From Desulfopila aestuarii DSM 18488 (GTDB lineage Bacteria; Desulfobacterota; Desulfobulbia; Desulfobulbales; Desulfocapsaceae), in NCBI RefSeq assembly GCF_900143695.1, contig NZ_FRFE01000001.1, forward strand, positions 310,001 through 374,000: a stretch of 64,000 nucleotides of DNA, read 5' to 3'. Shown here piece after piece: positions 25,979 through 35,220 of this stretch; position 1 is the first letter of the stretch, and each line of letters begins with the position of its first letter. The notes under the pieces were generated by a model, which saw only the letters and a list, made by a program, of their open reading frames with translations, was not told where the DNA came from and made no database searches. The position numbers and the translations under genes are program-made.

Positions 25979-28498
25979 ATGGCGAACCCATCTGCTCGCC
26001 CGGCCGGTACGCTCGGCACCTTCGCTGGAGTTTTTACGCCCTCTATCCTCACCATCCTGGGGATCATTCTTTTTCTCCGTCTGGGGTATGTTGTTGGCAG
26101 TGCCGGACTCCTTACTGCTCTGTTGATTATCGCCATCGCTAATCTCATTTCGGTACTGACCAGTTTTTCGTTGGCGGCCATCGCCACCAATTTGAAAGTG
26201 AAGGGTGGAGGGGACTATTATCTTATATCCAGGACTCTTGGCCTTGAGTTCGGTGGTGCACTTGGCTTGGTACTTTTTCTCGCTCAGTCGGTGTCGATTG
26301 CCTTTTATTGTATAGGTTTCGGCGAGGTTGTTGCCTCTTTCTTCAGTGGGGCTCCGGTGATACTGCCTCAGCTGATTGCGGCTGTTGCGGTCGGGTTGCT
26401 TTTCGTGTTGGCTTGGTTGGGGGCGGATCTTGCCACTCGTTTCCAGTTTGGGGTCATGGGCGTTCTTTTTCTCGCTCTGGTCTCTTTTTATCTGGGCGGA
26501 ATCGAACACTGGGATAGTCAAATATTGCTGGCAAACCTAAGGCCTCCTGCAGAAGGACCTCCGTTCTGGACGCTCTTCGCTATTTTCTTTCCGGCGGTTA
26601 CTGGTTTCACCCAAGGGGTGAGCATGTCGGGGGATCTGAAAAATCCAGGGAAAAGTCTCCCGCTTGGCACCTTTTCCGCAGTGCTGCTTTCCATAATTGT
26701 CTACTTCTCTGTCGCCGTACTTTTTGCCGCCGGTGAGCCCTTGTCGAAACTGTCCAGCGACTATAGTGTGATGGCAGACATTTCCCATTGGGGGGGGCTT
26801 ATTACCGGTGGTGTAATTGCCGCGACCCTCTCCTCGGCTATGGCATCATTTCTGGGTGCGCCGCGTATTCTCCAGTCACTGGCAAAAGATAAAATATTCT
26901 CATTTCTCGGTCCATTTGCCAAAGGTAGCGGCCCGACGGACAATCCCCGCCGTGGAGTGTTGCTATCGGCAGTCATTGCCGGCATTACCATTGCCCTCGG
27001 CCAGCTTGACCTGATAGCCCGGTTGGTTTCCATGTTCTTTCTCATTTCTTATGGGTTGCTGAATTACGCCACGTACTATGAAGCCCAGGCCGCGAGTCCT
27101 TCGTTTCGGCCTCGGTTTCGTTACTATCATCGCTACGTGAGCCTTGTTGGTTTTCTGTTTTGCCTTGGAGCGATGCTGGCAATTGACAGTATGAGTGGGA
27201 TCGTGGCTATTGCCATTCTGACAGCTGTGTATCTCTATTTACGAAGCACAGATATTCCAGCCCGTTGGGCCGATGGCAGACGTTCCCACCTGTTGCAGCG
27301 GATACGCTCCGATCTGCTGGCAGTCGGTTCCGACTCTGATCATCCGAGGGACTGGCGTCCTTATATCCTTGCCTTTTCCGATGATCCCGAACGGCGTCGC
27401 ACCCTGCTGGAATTTGCCTCACTTATTGAGGGAGGAAGTGGGCTGACTACGGTCGTCAGGTTTCTCACCGGTGAGGGAGCCGTTATGCGTAAAGCACGGC
27501 AGGAGGCGGAAGAGGAACTCCGCCGGGAAATCAGGCCCTATCGTAAGGATGTCTTTTGCAGGGTTGTGGCCGGCGGCGATATCAGGACCTCGCTTGAAAC
27601 CCTGCTGCAGTCTTTTGGCATGGGTCCCCTCAGGGCGAATACTATTCTGCTTAACTGGATAGGCGATGGCTGGGATGAAGAGCGCAGGGCCATACTCTAC
27701 GGAAAGTATCTGCGTGGGGCGCACCGGTTGGGCTGCCATCTTGTCGTTCTCAGTTCAGCCGAAGAATGCTGGGAAAAAATGGCACATACGATAAGTGAGG
27801 AACGACGAATCGATGTGTGGTGGCGAGGTGATGCGGCCAGCCGGCTGATGTTGCTGCTCGCCTATCTCACCACTCGTCAGGAGGGATGGAGTGAGGCGAA
27901 AATACGTCTGCTGGCTATCAATTATCCCGAAGACAGTGCAGAAAACAGGCAGCAACTGCAGGAGTTGCTGGACGAAAGCCGGATTCCCGCAGAATTTGTG
28001 TTGTTGCCATCGGCCGATACAGATACGGTCGTGAAGTTCGCAGAAGATACGGCTCTCACCTTCATGCCCTTTGGTTTGAAAAAAGACGAGCCTGTAGATA
28101 TGTTCGGAGATCCCGCCGGCAGGCTATTGGCCCGCCTCGGTGTTACCGCTTTGGTACTCGCTGGGCAGAAGGTGGATTTGGATGCTGAGCCGGAAGAGGG
28201 TAGTGAAGGGGGGCTGGCTGTTGCGCTTGATGCGCTTGAGCGGGCTGAACGGCGGGCTGCCCTTGCCCGTAAAGAGGCGGAGGAAGCTGTTCGGGTTGCT
28301 GAGAAGAAGATGAAGGAAATCGAACTCTCCGGCGGGTTGTTTGACTCGTCGGTGATGAAACAGCTCAAAACAGCTTTGCAGGCACGTGAGAAGGCTGATG
28401 AAGCGGCAAGAAAGGTTGCTCGTGAGGAGAGTAAGTCAGTCATGGCGGCAAAGGATCTTGCATCACACGGTATTTCGCAGGGAAATATTGACGACTGA
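25979..28498 (+). CDS. Large amino acid/cation-chloride cotransporter-like permease (APC, SLC12-like) with coiled-coil tail
   Basis: The first 460 residues hold about 12 membrane spans in the APC fold, opening with FAGVFTPSILTILGIILFLRLGYVVG, which strongly resembles the entry of SLC12 Na-K-Cl cotransporters. A soluble C-terminal domain (about 490-760) with YILAFSDDPERRRTLLEFASLI matches the SLC12 C-terminal regulatory domain. The last 80 residues (RKEAEEAVRVAEKKMKE and onward) are predicted coiled coil. The substrate could be ions with chloride or an amino acid. The ATG at 25979 follows AAAGGAAA; the upstream extension is not hydrophobic or conserved-looking. It is probably monocistronic. 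Confidence 0.82.
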   Translation: MANPSARPAGTLGTFAGVFTPSILTILGIILFLRLGYVVGSAGLLTALLIIAIANLISVLTSFSLAAIATNLKVKGGGDYYLISRTLGLEFGGALGLVLFLAQSVSIAFYCIGFGEVVASFFSGAPVILPQLIAAVAVGLLFVLAWLGADLATRFQFGVMGVLFLALVSFYLGGIEHWDSQILLANLRPPAEGPPFWTLFAIFFPAVTGFTQGVSMSGDLKNPGKSLPLGTFSAVLLSIIVYFSVAVLFAAGEPLSKLSSDYSVMADISHWGGLITGGVIAATLSSAMASFLGAPRILQSLAKDKIFSFLGPFAKGSGPTDNPRRGVLLSAVIAGITIALGQLDLIARLVSMFFLISYGLLNYATYYEAQAASPSFRPRFRYYHRYVSLVGFLFCLGAMLAIDSMSGIVAIAILTAVYLYLRSTDIPARWADGRRSHLLQRIRSDLLAVGSDSDHPRDWRPYILAFSDDPERRRTLLEFASLIEGGSGLTTVVRFLTGEGAVMRKARQEAEEELRREIRPYRKDVFCRVVAGGDIRTSLETLLQSFGMGPLRANTILLNWIGDGWDEERRAILYGKYLRGAHRLGCHLVVLSSAEECWEKMAHTISEERRIDVWWRGDAASRLMLLLAYLTTRQEGWSEAKIRLLAINYPEDSAENRQQLQELLDESRIPAEFVLLPSADTDTVVKFAEDTALTFMPFGLKKDEPVDMFGDPAGRLLARLGVTALVLAGQKVDLDAEPEEGSEGGLAVALDALERAERRAALARKEAEEAVRVAEKKMKEIELSGGLFDSSVMKQLKTALQAREKADEAARKVAREESKSVMAAKDLASHGISQGNIDD

Positions 28499-28602
28499 GG
28501 CTGTTCCTGTGGCCCGTTGACAGCCATCGGTATATCCACTAATGTCTTGGTTTAGCGTTTATCTAGTCTGATTTTTTTGTTATCCATCATCCGGAGATTG
28601 CG

Positions 28603-29742
28603 ATGGAGTCGTTTTGCTGGAATAGTAATTTTGAGACGGGATTACAAGACGTTGACGATCAGCATCGCCGGTTGGTTGACATCATTAACACCTTCGGCAG
28701 CCATTTGGCTGAGAACGACATCGCCGAAGAACATGTGGAGTCACTACTCAAAGAACTTATAGATTACGCACAGTTCCATTTTGAGGACGAGGAGGAATTG
28801 ATGGCCGACAGCGGTCTCGATTCCAGGCACTGCGAATTTCATATTGTCGAGCACAACACCTTTCTTGATGATGTTCTCTTGTTTCGAAATCATCGTCGCA
28901 AAGGTGACGCAGAAGATGCCCGCTCAATTTTGGAATATCTGATCCACTGGCTTGCCTATCATATTCTCGTTATGGACAAAAATATGGCGAGACAGATGAG
29001 CCTGATTGCCGGTGGTATGACGGCAGCCGATGCCTGGCTGGCAGAGGAGCGCGAAGCAGATGCTTCTACCGAGCCGCTGCTGACGGCGCTGAAAGGGCTC
29101 TTTCAGCAGGTATCACAACGTAACCGGGAATTGGCGGTCCTCAATCAGAACCTTGAGAGAATCGTGGAGGAGCGTACCCGGGAGCTGGTCAAGGCCAATG
29201 CCAATTTAGAGATGCTGGCGATGACAGATGTCCTCACCGAGCTACCCAACCGTCGTCACGCCCTGCGTCAGCTCCAGGAACTCTGGAAAGAGGCGCAGCA
29301 GCAGAACGGACATCTTGCCTGTATGCTGGTTGATGCTGACGGCTTTAAGGCGATTAATGACACATACGGTCATGATGCCGGTGATGCCGTGTTGTGGCGT
29401 TTGGCGCGGGAACTCTGCCACTCTGTACGTAGCGATGACATCGTCTGCCGTTTGGGCGGGGACGAATTTGTGATCATTTGTCCTTTTACCCCGCTCGAGG
29501 GGGCACTCCATATTGCCGAGTTGACCAGGGCAAATATTGCCGCGTTACAGGTCCAGGCGGGAGAGGGGGTCTGGCATGGTTCCATCAGCGTCGGAGTGGC
29601 GGCGAAAACAGCCGACATTGCTTCTGTTGATGAGCTGGTCAAGGCAGCCGACGAAGGTGTCTACATGGCCAAGAGGGCAGGACGAAACTGTGTCCGGTCC
29701 TCTCAGGCCAAGGTGGCCGGAGAGGTGCAGAATACACCGTGA
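28603..29742 (+). CDS. Bacteriohemerythrin-GGDEF diguanylate cyclase
   Basis: Residues 1-135 are a hemerythrin domain with the di-iron ligands His21 (DDQH), His59 and Glu63 (FHFEDEE), His80 and His84, His115 or His120, and Asp125. A linker coiled coil (about 165-205) leads to a GGDEF domain with the intact GGDEF motif at 285-289 and the inhibitory site RSDD five residues before it. It should make cyclic di-GMP under control of oxygen or iron redox state. Hemerythrin-GGDEF proteins are known to respond to O2 in other proteobacteria. No membrane span is seen. It is monocistronic and converges with a binding-protein gene. Confidence 0.92.
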   Translation: MESFCWNSNFETGLQDVDDQHRRLVDIINTFGSHLAENDIAEEHVESLLKELIDYAQFHFEDEEELMADSGLDSRHCEFHIVEHNTFLDDVLLFRNHRRKGDAEDARSILEYLIHWLAYHILVMDKNMARQMSLIAGGMTAADAWLAEEREADASTEPLLTALKGLFQQVSQRNRELAVLNQNLERIVEERTRELVKANANLEMLAMTDVLTELPNRRHALRQLQELWKEAQQQNGHLACMLVDADGFKAINDTYGHDAGDAVLWRLARELCHSVRSDDIVCRLGGDEFVIICPFTPLEGALHIAELTRANIAALQVQAGEGVWHGSISVGVAAKTADIASVDELVKAADEGVYMAKRAGRNCVRSSQAKVAGEVQNTP

Positions 29743-29792
29743 TCCGGTAAACCGAACGAATGTTTCAACACCTCTTCCCCTGGCTGTGTCGG

Positions 29793-30674
29793 TCAATCCT
29801 GCTGTAGGAAAATTTCCTTATACATCTTGCGATATTCGCCGACTGAGCTCGGGTCGAGCCAGCGCTCATATGCCGCCCGGTACCGCTCAGTTGGCCGTTC
29901 CTGGGTCAGGATCGTATTGATGGTTTCGATGGTGTTTTTGCCCCAGTCAGTTTTAGAGCAGGCTACATAGGTGAGCATCGACTCGCGGTCTTCCAGATTC
30001 TCGCTAACGCTGATGGTCATTATCTTATCGCGAAATCCCATGGTCTCAGCGAGGTACATAGCTTCTTCGGGAAGACCCGGCAGAGCGTCCACGCGTCCGG
30101 CAAGCAACATCTTGAACAGGTTCAAGGTGAGCTCCGGCCCTTCATAGGCATAGATGTTTTTATCATTCCCGTAGTCGTTTAAGCTTTTGTCGAAGCCTGG
30201 GCCATAGGAACGGTTTTTCGAGCGGCCTATGACCATTTTGCCCTCTTTCAACAGATCTGCCAGACGAACCACTTTTTGTCCGCCAAAATCCTCGAATCGG
30301 TCTTTTTGGATAATGAGGACCGGCGGCAGGGTGAAGACCGATGCCTTACTGAAATAGACGAATTCATCCCGCTCAGGGGTCTTGTACATGGCCAGGCTGC
30401 AGGCGTTTTCCCCCTGTTTCCACTGCTGGTAATGGCGGGAGATGGTTGCCTGCATATGTACATGCTCAAACTGGGGCATTTTTTCTTCCAGGATGTCGGT
30501 GATGAGATCTTCATAGCCCTGCCCGGCCAGAGGCCCTTCATGGATAAAGAAAGGTGGGGCCACCGCTTCGAGCCAATAGAGTTTTTCCTTGGCCGTTGCC
30601 TGCGATGGTAATAGTAGGCCGCAGGTAAAAAGCAGAAGAAATAATGCATTGCCGTAATGACGTTGTCCACTCAT
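29793..30674 (-). CDS. Orphan periplasmic binding protein (family 3-like), linked to sensor kinase
   Basis: A signal peptide (residues 1-28, ending QATAKEK) precedes a 265-residue solute-binding domain with EAVAPPFFIHEGPLAGQGYE and LADLLKEGKMVIGRSKNRSYG, of a type often annotated as ABC amino-acid binding or TIGR02285-like. No transporter genes are adjacent. The gene starts 15 nt after the stop of the hybrid kinase gene and has GAGAGGT as ribosome site, so it is almost certainly cotranscribed with the kinase. A role as ligand-presenting partner of the kinase sensor is inferred. Confidence 0.78.
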   Translation of the reverse strand: MSGQRHYGNALFLLLFTCGLLLPSQATAKEKLYWLEAVAPPFFIHEGPLAGQGYEDLITDILEEKMPQFEHVHMQATISRHYQQWKQGENACSLAMYKTPERDEFVYFSKASVFTLPPVLIIQKDRFEDFGGQKVVRLADLLKEGKMVIGRSKNRSYGPGFDKSLNDYGNDKNIYAYEGPELTLNLFKMLLAGRVDALPGLPEEAMYLAETMGFRDKIMTISVSENLEDRESMLTYVACSKTDWGKNTIETINTILTQERPTERYRAAYERWLDPSSVGEYRKMYKEIFLQQD

Positions 30675-30689
30675 CGCGAATACCTCTCT

Positions 30690-32759
30690 TTAGGAAGCCA
30701 TATCATGTTGTCGCGCCGGGGCGCGGAGGGTGTCATACACTGCCCTGCTGATCGAGTTCATGGTGTAGGGCTTGGGAACAAAGGCCGTCGCTCCCATTGT
30801 CAATGTCTCTCGAACATCGTCGTCTTCTGCATAACCGCTGGCAATTATCGCTTTTTGGCCAGGATTGATTGTCAGTATTTGTTGATAAATTTCCTTGCCA
30901 TTGGGCTGGTTCGGGCCCATGAGCATATCCAGAACCACGAGGTCGGCAGGGTTTTTCTCAAGATAGCGCCAGGCCTCTTTGCCGGTGGATGCTGTCGTTA
31001 CCTGGTAACCAAGCGAGCGGAGCAGGGTTGTGGCAATTTCGCGCTGACGGGGCTCATCGTCGATGACCAGAACCGTCTCACCGTTTCCTTTAAGGACCTG
31101 GAGGTGGTTTTTTCCCTTCAAGGGAACAGCATTGCTGGTGCCGGGAAACAGGAGTTCGAAGGTGGTGCCCAGTTCAGAGCTGGTGACCCTGGTGGCGCCG
31201 TCATGATCGCGGACGGTATTATAGACAACAGTCAGACCTAATCCTGTTCCGGATCGGCCCATCACCTTTTTTGAGTAAAATGGCTCGAAAATATGCTCAA
31301 GCTCCTTCTCCTCGATTCCCTTGCCGGTGTCGCTGACCGTGATCCGGATATAGCGTTTATCATTCGGTAAGCCGGGATGGGTGGTCTGTAAATCTGTGGT
31401 GTTGACATTTTCCGTGACAATCCTGATGCTGCCCTTGCCTTCGATTGCCTCAAACCCGTTGATAACCAGGTTCATAAGACATTTTCTGACGTGAATTGGT
31501 GAGCAGGAAAGAAACATGAGATCGGAAGCTGGTATAAAGCTATGTTCCACGAGGGGAAATCTCCGGCGCATATCTTCAAAATCGGGGGAATCGAGATAAT
31601 CCTGGATAAGTACGTTCAGGTCGATAATCTCCAAGTCTCCACGACTGCCGCGGGCGACGGTCAACAGATCGGCCACAACCTCGGAGGCGTCCAGCCCCGC
31701 CTTGCGGATGATGGAAAGGGGGCGGCGCAAGGGGTTCTCTTCGGTCATGTCGAGCATGAGCAGCTCAGGATAACTGACGATGCCGGAGAGGATGTTGTTC
31801 AGGTCGTGGGCAACACCACCGGCCATAAGCCCGATGGCTTTCATTTTGTGATCACGGTTGAGCTGCTCTTCCATCCGTTGGCGCTCGGTAATATCGATGA
31901 GCAGTAAGCGGGCACCGATGCATCCGCTTGCATCGACGATTGGCGCAGATCGCAGCAGAACAGGGAATGCGTGATGATCCTTGTCGTGAAGAATGTCCTG
32001 GTACAGGGTTCCCTGTTCAAGATTCCTTCTAAACTGATCCTGTGCGCTCTGGCGGGTATCGGCTGGAAAGAAATCGAACAGGTTGCAGCCGTCGCTGTTT
32101 TCATGGCTGATCCCAAATCGCTTTCGTGCTTCGCTGTTGGCATAGCGGATACTGCCGTCGATATTGGTCTCCAGTACCATCTCCGGTAACAGATTGACCA
32201 GATCATGGAACCTGCGCTGGCTCTCGAGCAGGCTGTGGGTTCTTTCCCGAACCAGGCTTTCAAGGGTTCTTTTTCTGTTTGAAAGAAAGAGGATGAACAA
32301 GGTCAGCAGGAACAGCAGAAGGTAGAAGGCCAGCAAGTTCAAGAGGGGAAAAATGAGTTGCACATACTGAATCACCTGCATTTTGCCTATATGCAGATCT
32401 TTGTGGGTGATATCTTTGCTCAGCTCTTTGGTCCAGATCAAACCAGTCCTGCTCAAAAAGCCTGCAAGTCCCGTCATCTCGGGGCTTTGAAGGGTGATAA
32501 AATGGTCGTTTCCGGGTATCGAGACGCTGATGCTTTTGTAGTGCTGGGTCTCCATTGCCAGTCGCAGATAGTTTTCCACGCCTGCTGGATTGATTGCCCA
32601 AACATCATCGGCGATAATCCGGGCATGATTGGAAAGTGTTTTACGATCGAGCGTCTGCTGATATTTATAATAAGCCACTGCCGATACAGCGAAAAGCGTC
32701 GCGAAAACCAAGGAGATGATCACGAATTGTCTGTATCTGGCAAATAACGGCAATTGCAT
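30690..32759 (-). CDS. Hybrid sensor histidine kinase (periplasmic sensor, PAS, HisKA, HATPase, receiver)
   Basis: The order from the N-terminus is: membrane span (about 11-30), a short periplasmic sensor of about 100 residues, a second span (about 133-157), a PAS domain (about 180-300), the dimerisation helix with the phospho-acceptor His in GGVAHDLNNILSG, the ATPase core with SDTGKGIEEKEL and SGTGLGLTVV, and a receiver domain with VLVIDDEPRQ and the acceptor Asp in VVLDMLMGPN. No output domain or separate regulator is adjacent. Start at 32759 is chosen over a TTG at 32822, which has no ribosome site. It lies between two orphan binding proteins on the same strand. Confidence 0.9.
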   Translation of the reverse strand: MQLPLFARYRQFVIISLVFATLFAVSAVAYYKYQQTLDRKTLSNHARIIADDVWAINPAGVENYLRLAMETQHYKSISVSIPGNDHFITLQSPEMTGLAGFLSRTGLIWTKELSKDITHKDLHIGKMQVIQYVQLIFPLLNLLAFYLLLFLLTLFILFLSNRKRTLESLVRERTHSLLESQRRFHDLVNLLPEMVLETNIDGSIRYANSEARKRFGISHENSDGCNLFDFFPADTRQSAQDQFRRNLEQGTLYQDILHDKDHHAFPVLLRSAPIVDASGCIGARLLLIDITERQRMEEQLNRDHKMKAIGLMAGGVAHDLNNILSGIVSYPELLMLDMTEENPLRRPLSIIRKAGLDASEVVADLLTVARGSRGDLEIIDLNVLIQDYLDSPDFEDMRRRFPLVEHSFIPASDLMFLSCSPIHVRKCLMNLVINGFEAIEGKGSIRIVTENVNTTDLQTTHPGLPNDKRYIRITVSDTGKGIEEKELEHIFEPFYSKKVMGRSGTGLGLTVVYNTVRDHDGATRVTSSELGTTFELLFPGTSNAVPLKGKNHLQVLKGNGETVLVIDDEPRQREIATTLLRSLGYQVTTASTGKEAWRYLEKNPADLVVLDMLMGPNQPNGKEIYQQILTINPGQKAIIASGYAEDDDVRETLTMGATAFVPKPYTMNSISRAVYDTLRAPARQHDMAS

Positions 32760-32887
32760 CTGGTTTCTTAGGTTATGCTGGGGAAATGGCGTAATACTGG
32801 CCGAACAAGGAGTTCCGGCCAATGGGTGAGAGAGAATAACCGTTGGTCTTTCCGGTTTTTCACGAAGTCAGTAGTTATTGTCATCAG

Positions 32888-33781
32888 TTATTGGCCTTTC
32901 CTGCATTCGCAAAGGTAACCGGAATTACCTGCATTATGTTCCTCATTCGATCCTGCTGCTAGTACGGCGAAGGTGTCGTTTTCCTGTATCGTCTTCATGG
33001 CGGTATCAATCTCTGCAAGGCGATTGGCCAGAGGAGATGCCTTACCGATCATCAAGTGTACTTTCACATTACCAAATGACACACCGGTATCAATGATTTG
33101 CTCACTCAGTCCAAGTTTATTTGCCAGGTGCGCCATGGAGCTCGGGAGGTCAATGAGTCCATCACCTCGCTGCATGGCGACGAAGTGAAGAACCTGTTCA
33201 TCTGTCGGCAGCCAGGTGGTCTTCACCCCCTTGCTCTCAATATTTTTCTGATACCAGCCGTTGCCGATGTTTGATACCAGCGCGAGATCCATGACCGCGA
33301 GCTCATCGACGGTCTGAATACTTTTCATCTGTTCCAATTTTGGCTGACCCTTCCAGGTAAACAGATGTAAAGGGAAACAACAGAATGTGGTGGGGATGGG
33401 GGAAGCGTATTGCAGCCTTTCTTCGGTTATAATTGAGATGAAGCCATCCGCATTGCCCATCTTGACTTCATACTGGGCCCTTTGCCATGGTCTGATAAGG
33501 TAGCGTACCTGCCAGCCCAGCTTTTCGATAAAGAGTTCATCCAGCATCTTACGCCATGGTCCTCCGATTTCCTGTGCCTCACCTGAAATGGTGTAATACG
33601 GCGGCATAGGTTCAGTACTAAATGCAAGGGTGATTGTCGGGGGAGGGGTTGCCGGGGAGGAGAATGCCTTGCCGGGGAGGAGGACTATCAGCAATAAAAT
33701 AATCGAGAACACCGTCTGAAGACGAAATATTCTACGGTAATATGCGTACATCTGTTTATATGTTAACTGAACATGATTCAT
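32888..33781 (-). CDS. Orphan periplasmic binding protein upstream of the sensor kinase
   Basis: A long signal peptide (hydrophobic core about 22-38, cleavage near AFSSPA) leads into a family 3-like binding domain with LAFSTEPMPPYYTISG, KMLDELFIEKLGWQVRYL and GNADGFISIITEERLQYA. The protein ends in a Cys-containing tail (GYLCECRKGQ). It has no transporter partner. It precedes the kinase gene by 128 nt on the same strand. Like the protein after the kinase, it could be a signal-binding partner rather than a transport component. Confidence 0.75.
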   Translation of the reverse strand: MNHVQLTYKQMYAYYRRIFRLQTVFSIILLLIVLLPGKAFSSPATPPPTITLAFSTEPMPPYYTISGEAQEIGGPWRKMLDELFIEKLGWQVRYLIRPWQRAQYEVKMGNADGFISIITEERLQYASPIPTTFCCFPLHLFTWKGQPKLEQMKSIQTVDELAVMDLALVSNIGNGWYQKNIESKGVKTTWLPTDEQVLHFVAMQRGDGLIDLPSSMAHLANKLGLSEQIIDTGVSFGNVKVHLMIGKASPLANRLAEIDTAMKTIQENDTFAVLAAGSNEEHNAGNSGYLCECRKGQ

Positions 33782-33927
33782 GCGTCAAACCTATCGTCTT
33801 CCTACAGTCTACGCAAGGAATTTTACATGAATGTCAGTTCATGTTTTCATTATTCAAAATAGTAATGTCGTGGATGAGGACAACACGGAAGTTTGGCCCA
33901 TTGCATGGGAAGCGGAAATTTTAAGGC

Positions 33928-35220
33928 TTAGAGAGCTCCAGCAATTTTGCTGAAAAGATCCGGGGAGCCCATCTGTCCACCTTTCAGCACAATCTGCAAG
34001 TCGTCAATTGCTGGATTATTTTTACAGTGAAGCTGACAGAGACATAGCCCTGGTTCGATGTCAGCCAGAAAGGAAAGGCTATCTACACCGAACCATTGAA
34101 GGGCGAGACTTGAGGTATCACCACCTGCGATGCAAAGTCGATCCAGCTCTCCTGATAAGGCTATTTTTGCTGCCAGTTTTGCTGTGAAGGAAGCCACATC
34201 CGTCCTGGTCAGGTGGTGCTCCATGGAACTTTCGACAACAGCCATAACATGATTACCGTCACTCAGTTGCTGAAGACTTGTTCTGGTAAGTTGACTGAGC
34301 AGATGTTCCCTGTTTTGTTCGATTTTGGCAGGATCAATTGATACCTTGAAAAAAAGGTCTTTGGCATTCTCGACCTGAATGGCAGTTGCCTGGGAACGGC
34401 TGCCAGCCAGAATGAAGACAGGTCTTTTGGGTGTTGAAGGAGTACGGGTGCTTGGAAACATGATCTGGTCTGTCATTGCGCTGCTATACGCTTCGGCGAC
34501 ACTGCTCGAGCCGACAACGAGGAGGGGTTTTGGCAACTGTTCCTGCATCAGTCGTCCAATCAACTTGAGGTCAGACGGATCATGGACGTCAAAGAGCAGT
34601 GCTGTATGAGCGGCGAGGAGCGATCGGACTTTTTCACGCACTGTTGCAAAATCATCCTGGTACGCAGGTAAATGGATGGCGTTTATCGATGTAACCCCTT
34701 GGGCCGTAAGTACATCTCTGAGATCGGCTTCATGCATGGGGGTCACGGGATGGTTGGCCATGGTCGGATGACGATCGATCCGGTGTATTTCACCATTTGT
34801 TGCGGCAGCAAACAAATTGCTGAAAACACAGTAACGACGAAGGCTTGGCTGACCTCCGATGATCATAACCTTTCCGTTCGGCAGTATTTGCCTGAAGGTG
34901 TTGATGGCCGTGCCGATACTCCCGATTTCGGGACTGCTGTCAAAGGTCGAGCAGACTTTGTAATGGATAAGGTCAGGACTCAGCGAGGCAAAAGCCTTAG
35001 CAATCTTTGTCAGCTCTAAGGTAATGGCAGCTGGCGGGAGTGAGCGGGTGGCTGTGGCAATACCGATTGCATCAAGTTCATGCTGTTCAGGACAATTAAG
35101 CACTGCGTCCGGCGAGAGAAAAAGCCGGCAGTTCAAACCGGCACGGCTTAGCGTCGCCAGGGTATCTGACGCGCCGGTAAAATCGTCTCCACAAAAAAGA
35201 TAAGGCGTCTTTGGGCTCAT
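33928..35220 (-). CDS. DUF1537-family four-carbon/branched acid-sugar kinase (OtnK/OiaK-like)
   Basis: The 430-residue protein shows the family's N-terminal motif LFCGDDFTGASDTLA (residues 8-22), which binds the sugar acid, and the C-terminal nucleotide-binding part with CIAGGDTSSLALQWFG. Characterised members phosphorylate threonate, erythronate, tetronate or 3-oxo-isoapionate. The last case acts together with RuBisCO-like proteins, as seen here. Its ATG overlaps the stop of the RuBisCO-like gene (ATGA), so the two are translationally coupled. It is the final gene of the TRAP operon. The exact sugar acid is not known. Confidence 0.88.
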   Translation of the reverse strand: MSPKTPYLFCGDDFTGASDTLATLSRAGLNCRLFLSPDAVLNCPEQHELDAIGIATATRSLPPAAITLELTKIAKAFASLSPDLIHYKVCSTFDSSPEIGSIGTAINTFRQILPNGKVMIIGGQPSLRRYCVFSNLFAAATNGEIHRIDRHPTMANHPVTPMHEADLRDVLTAQGVTSINAIHLPAYQDDFATVREKVRSLLAAHTALLFDVHDPSDLKLIGRLMQEQLPKPLLVVGSSSVAEAYSSAMTDQIMFPSTRTPSTPKRPVFILAGSRSQATAIQVENAKDLFFKVSIDPAKIEQNREHLLSQLTRTSLQQLSDGNHVMAVVESSMEHHLTRTDVASFTAKLAAKIALSGELDRLCIAGGDTSSLALQWFGVDSLSFLADIEPGLCLCQLHCKNNPAIDDLQIVLKGGQMGSPDLFSKIAGAL

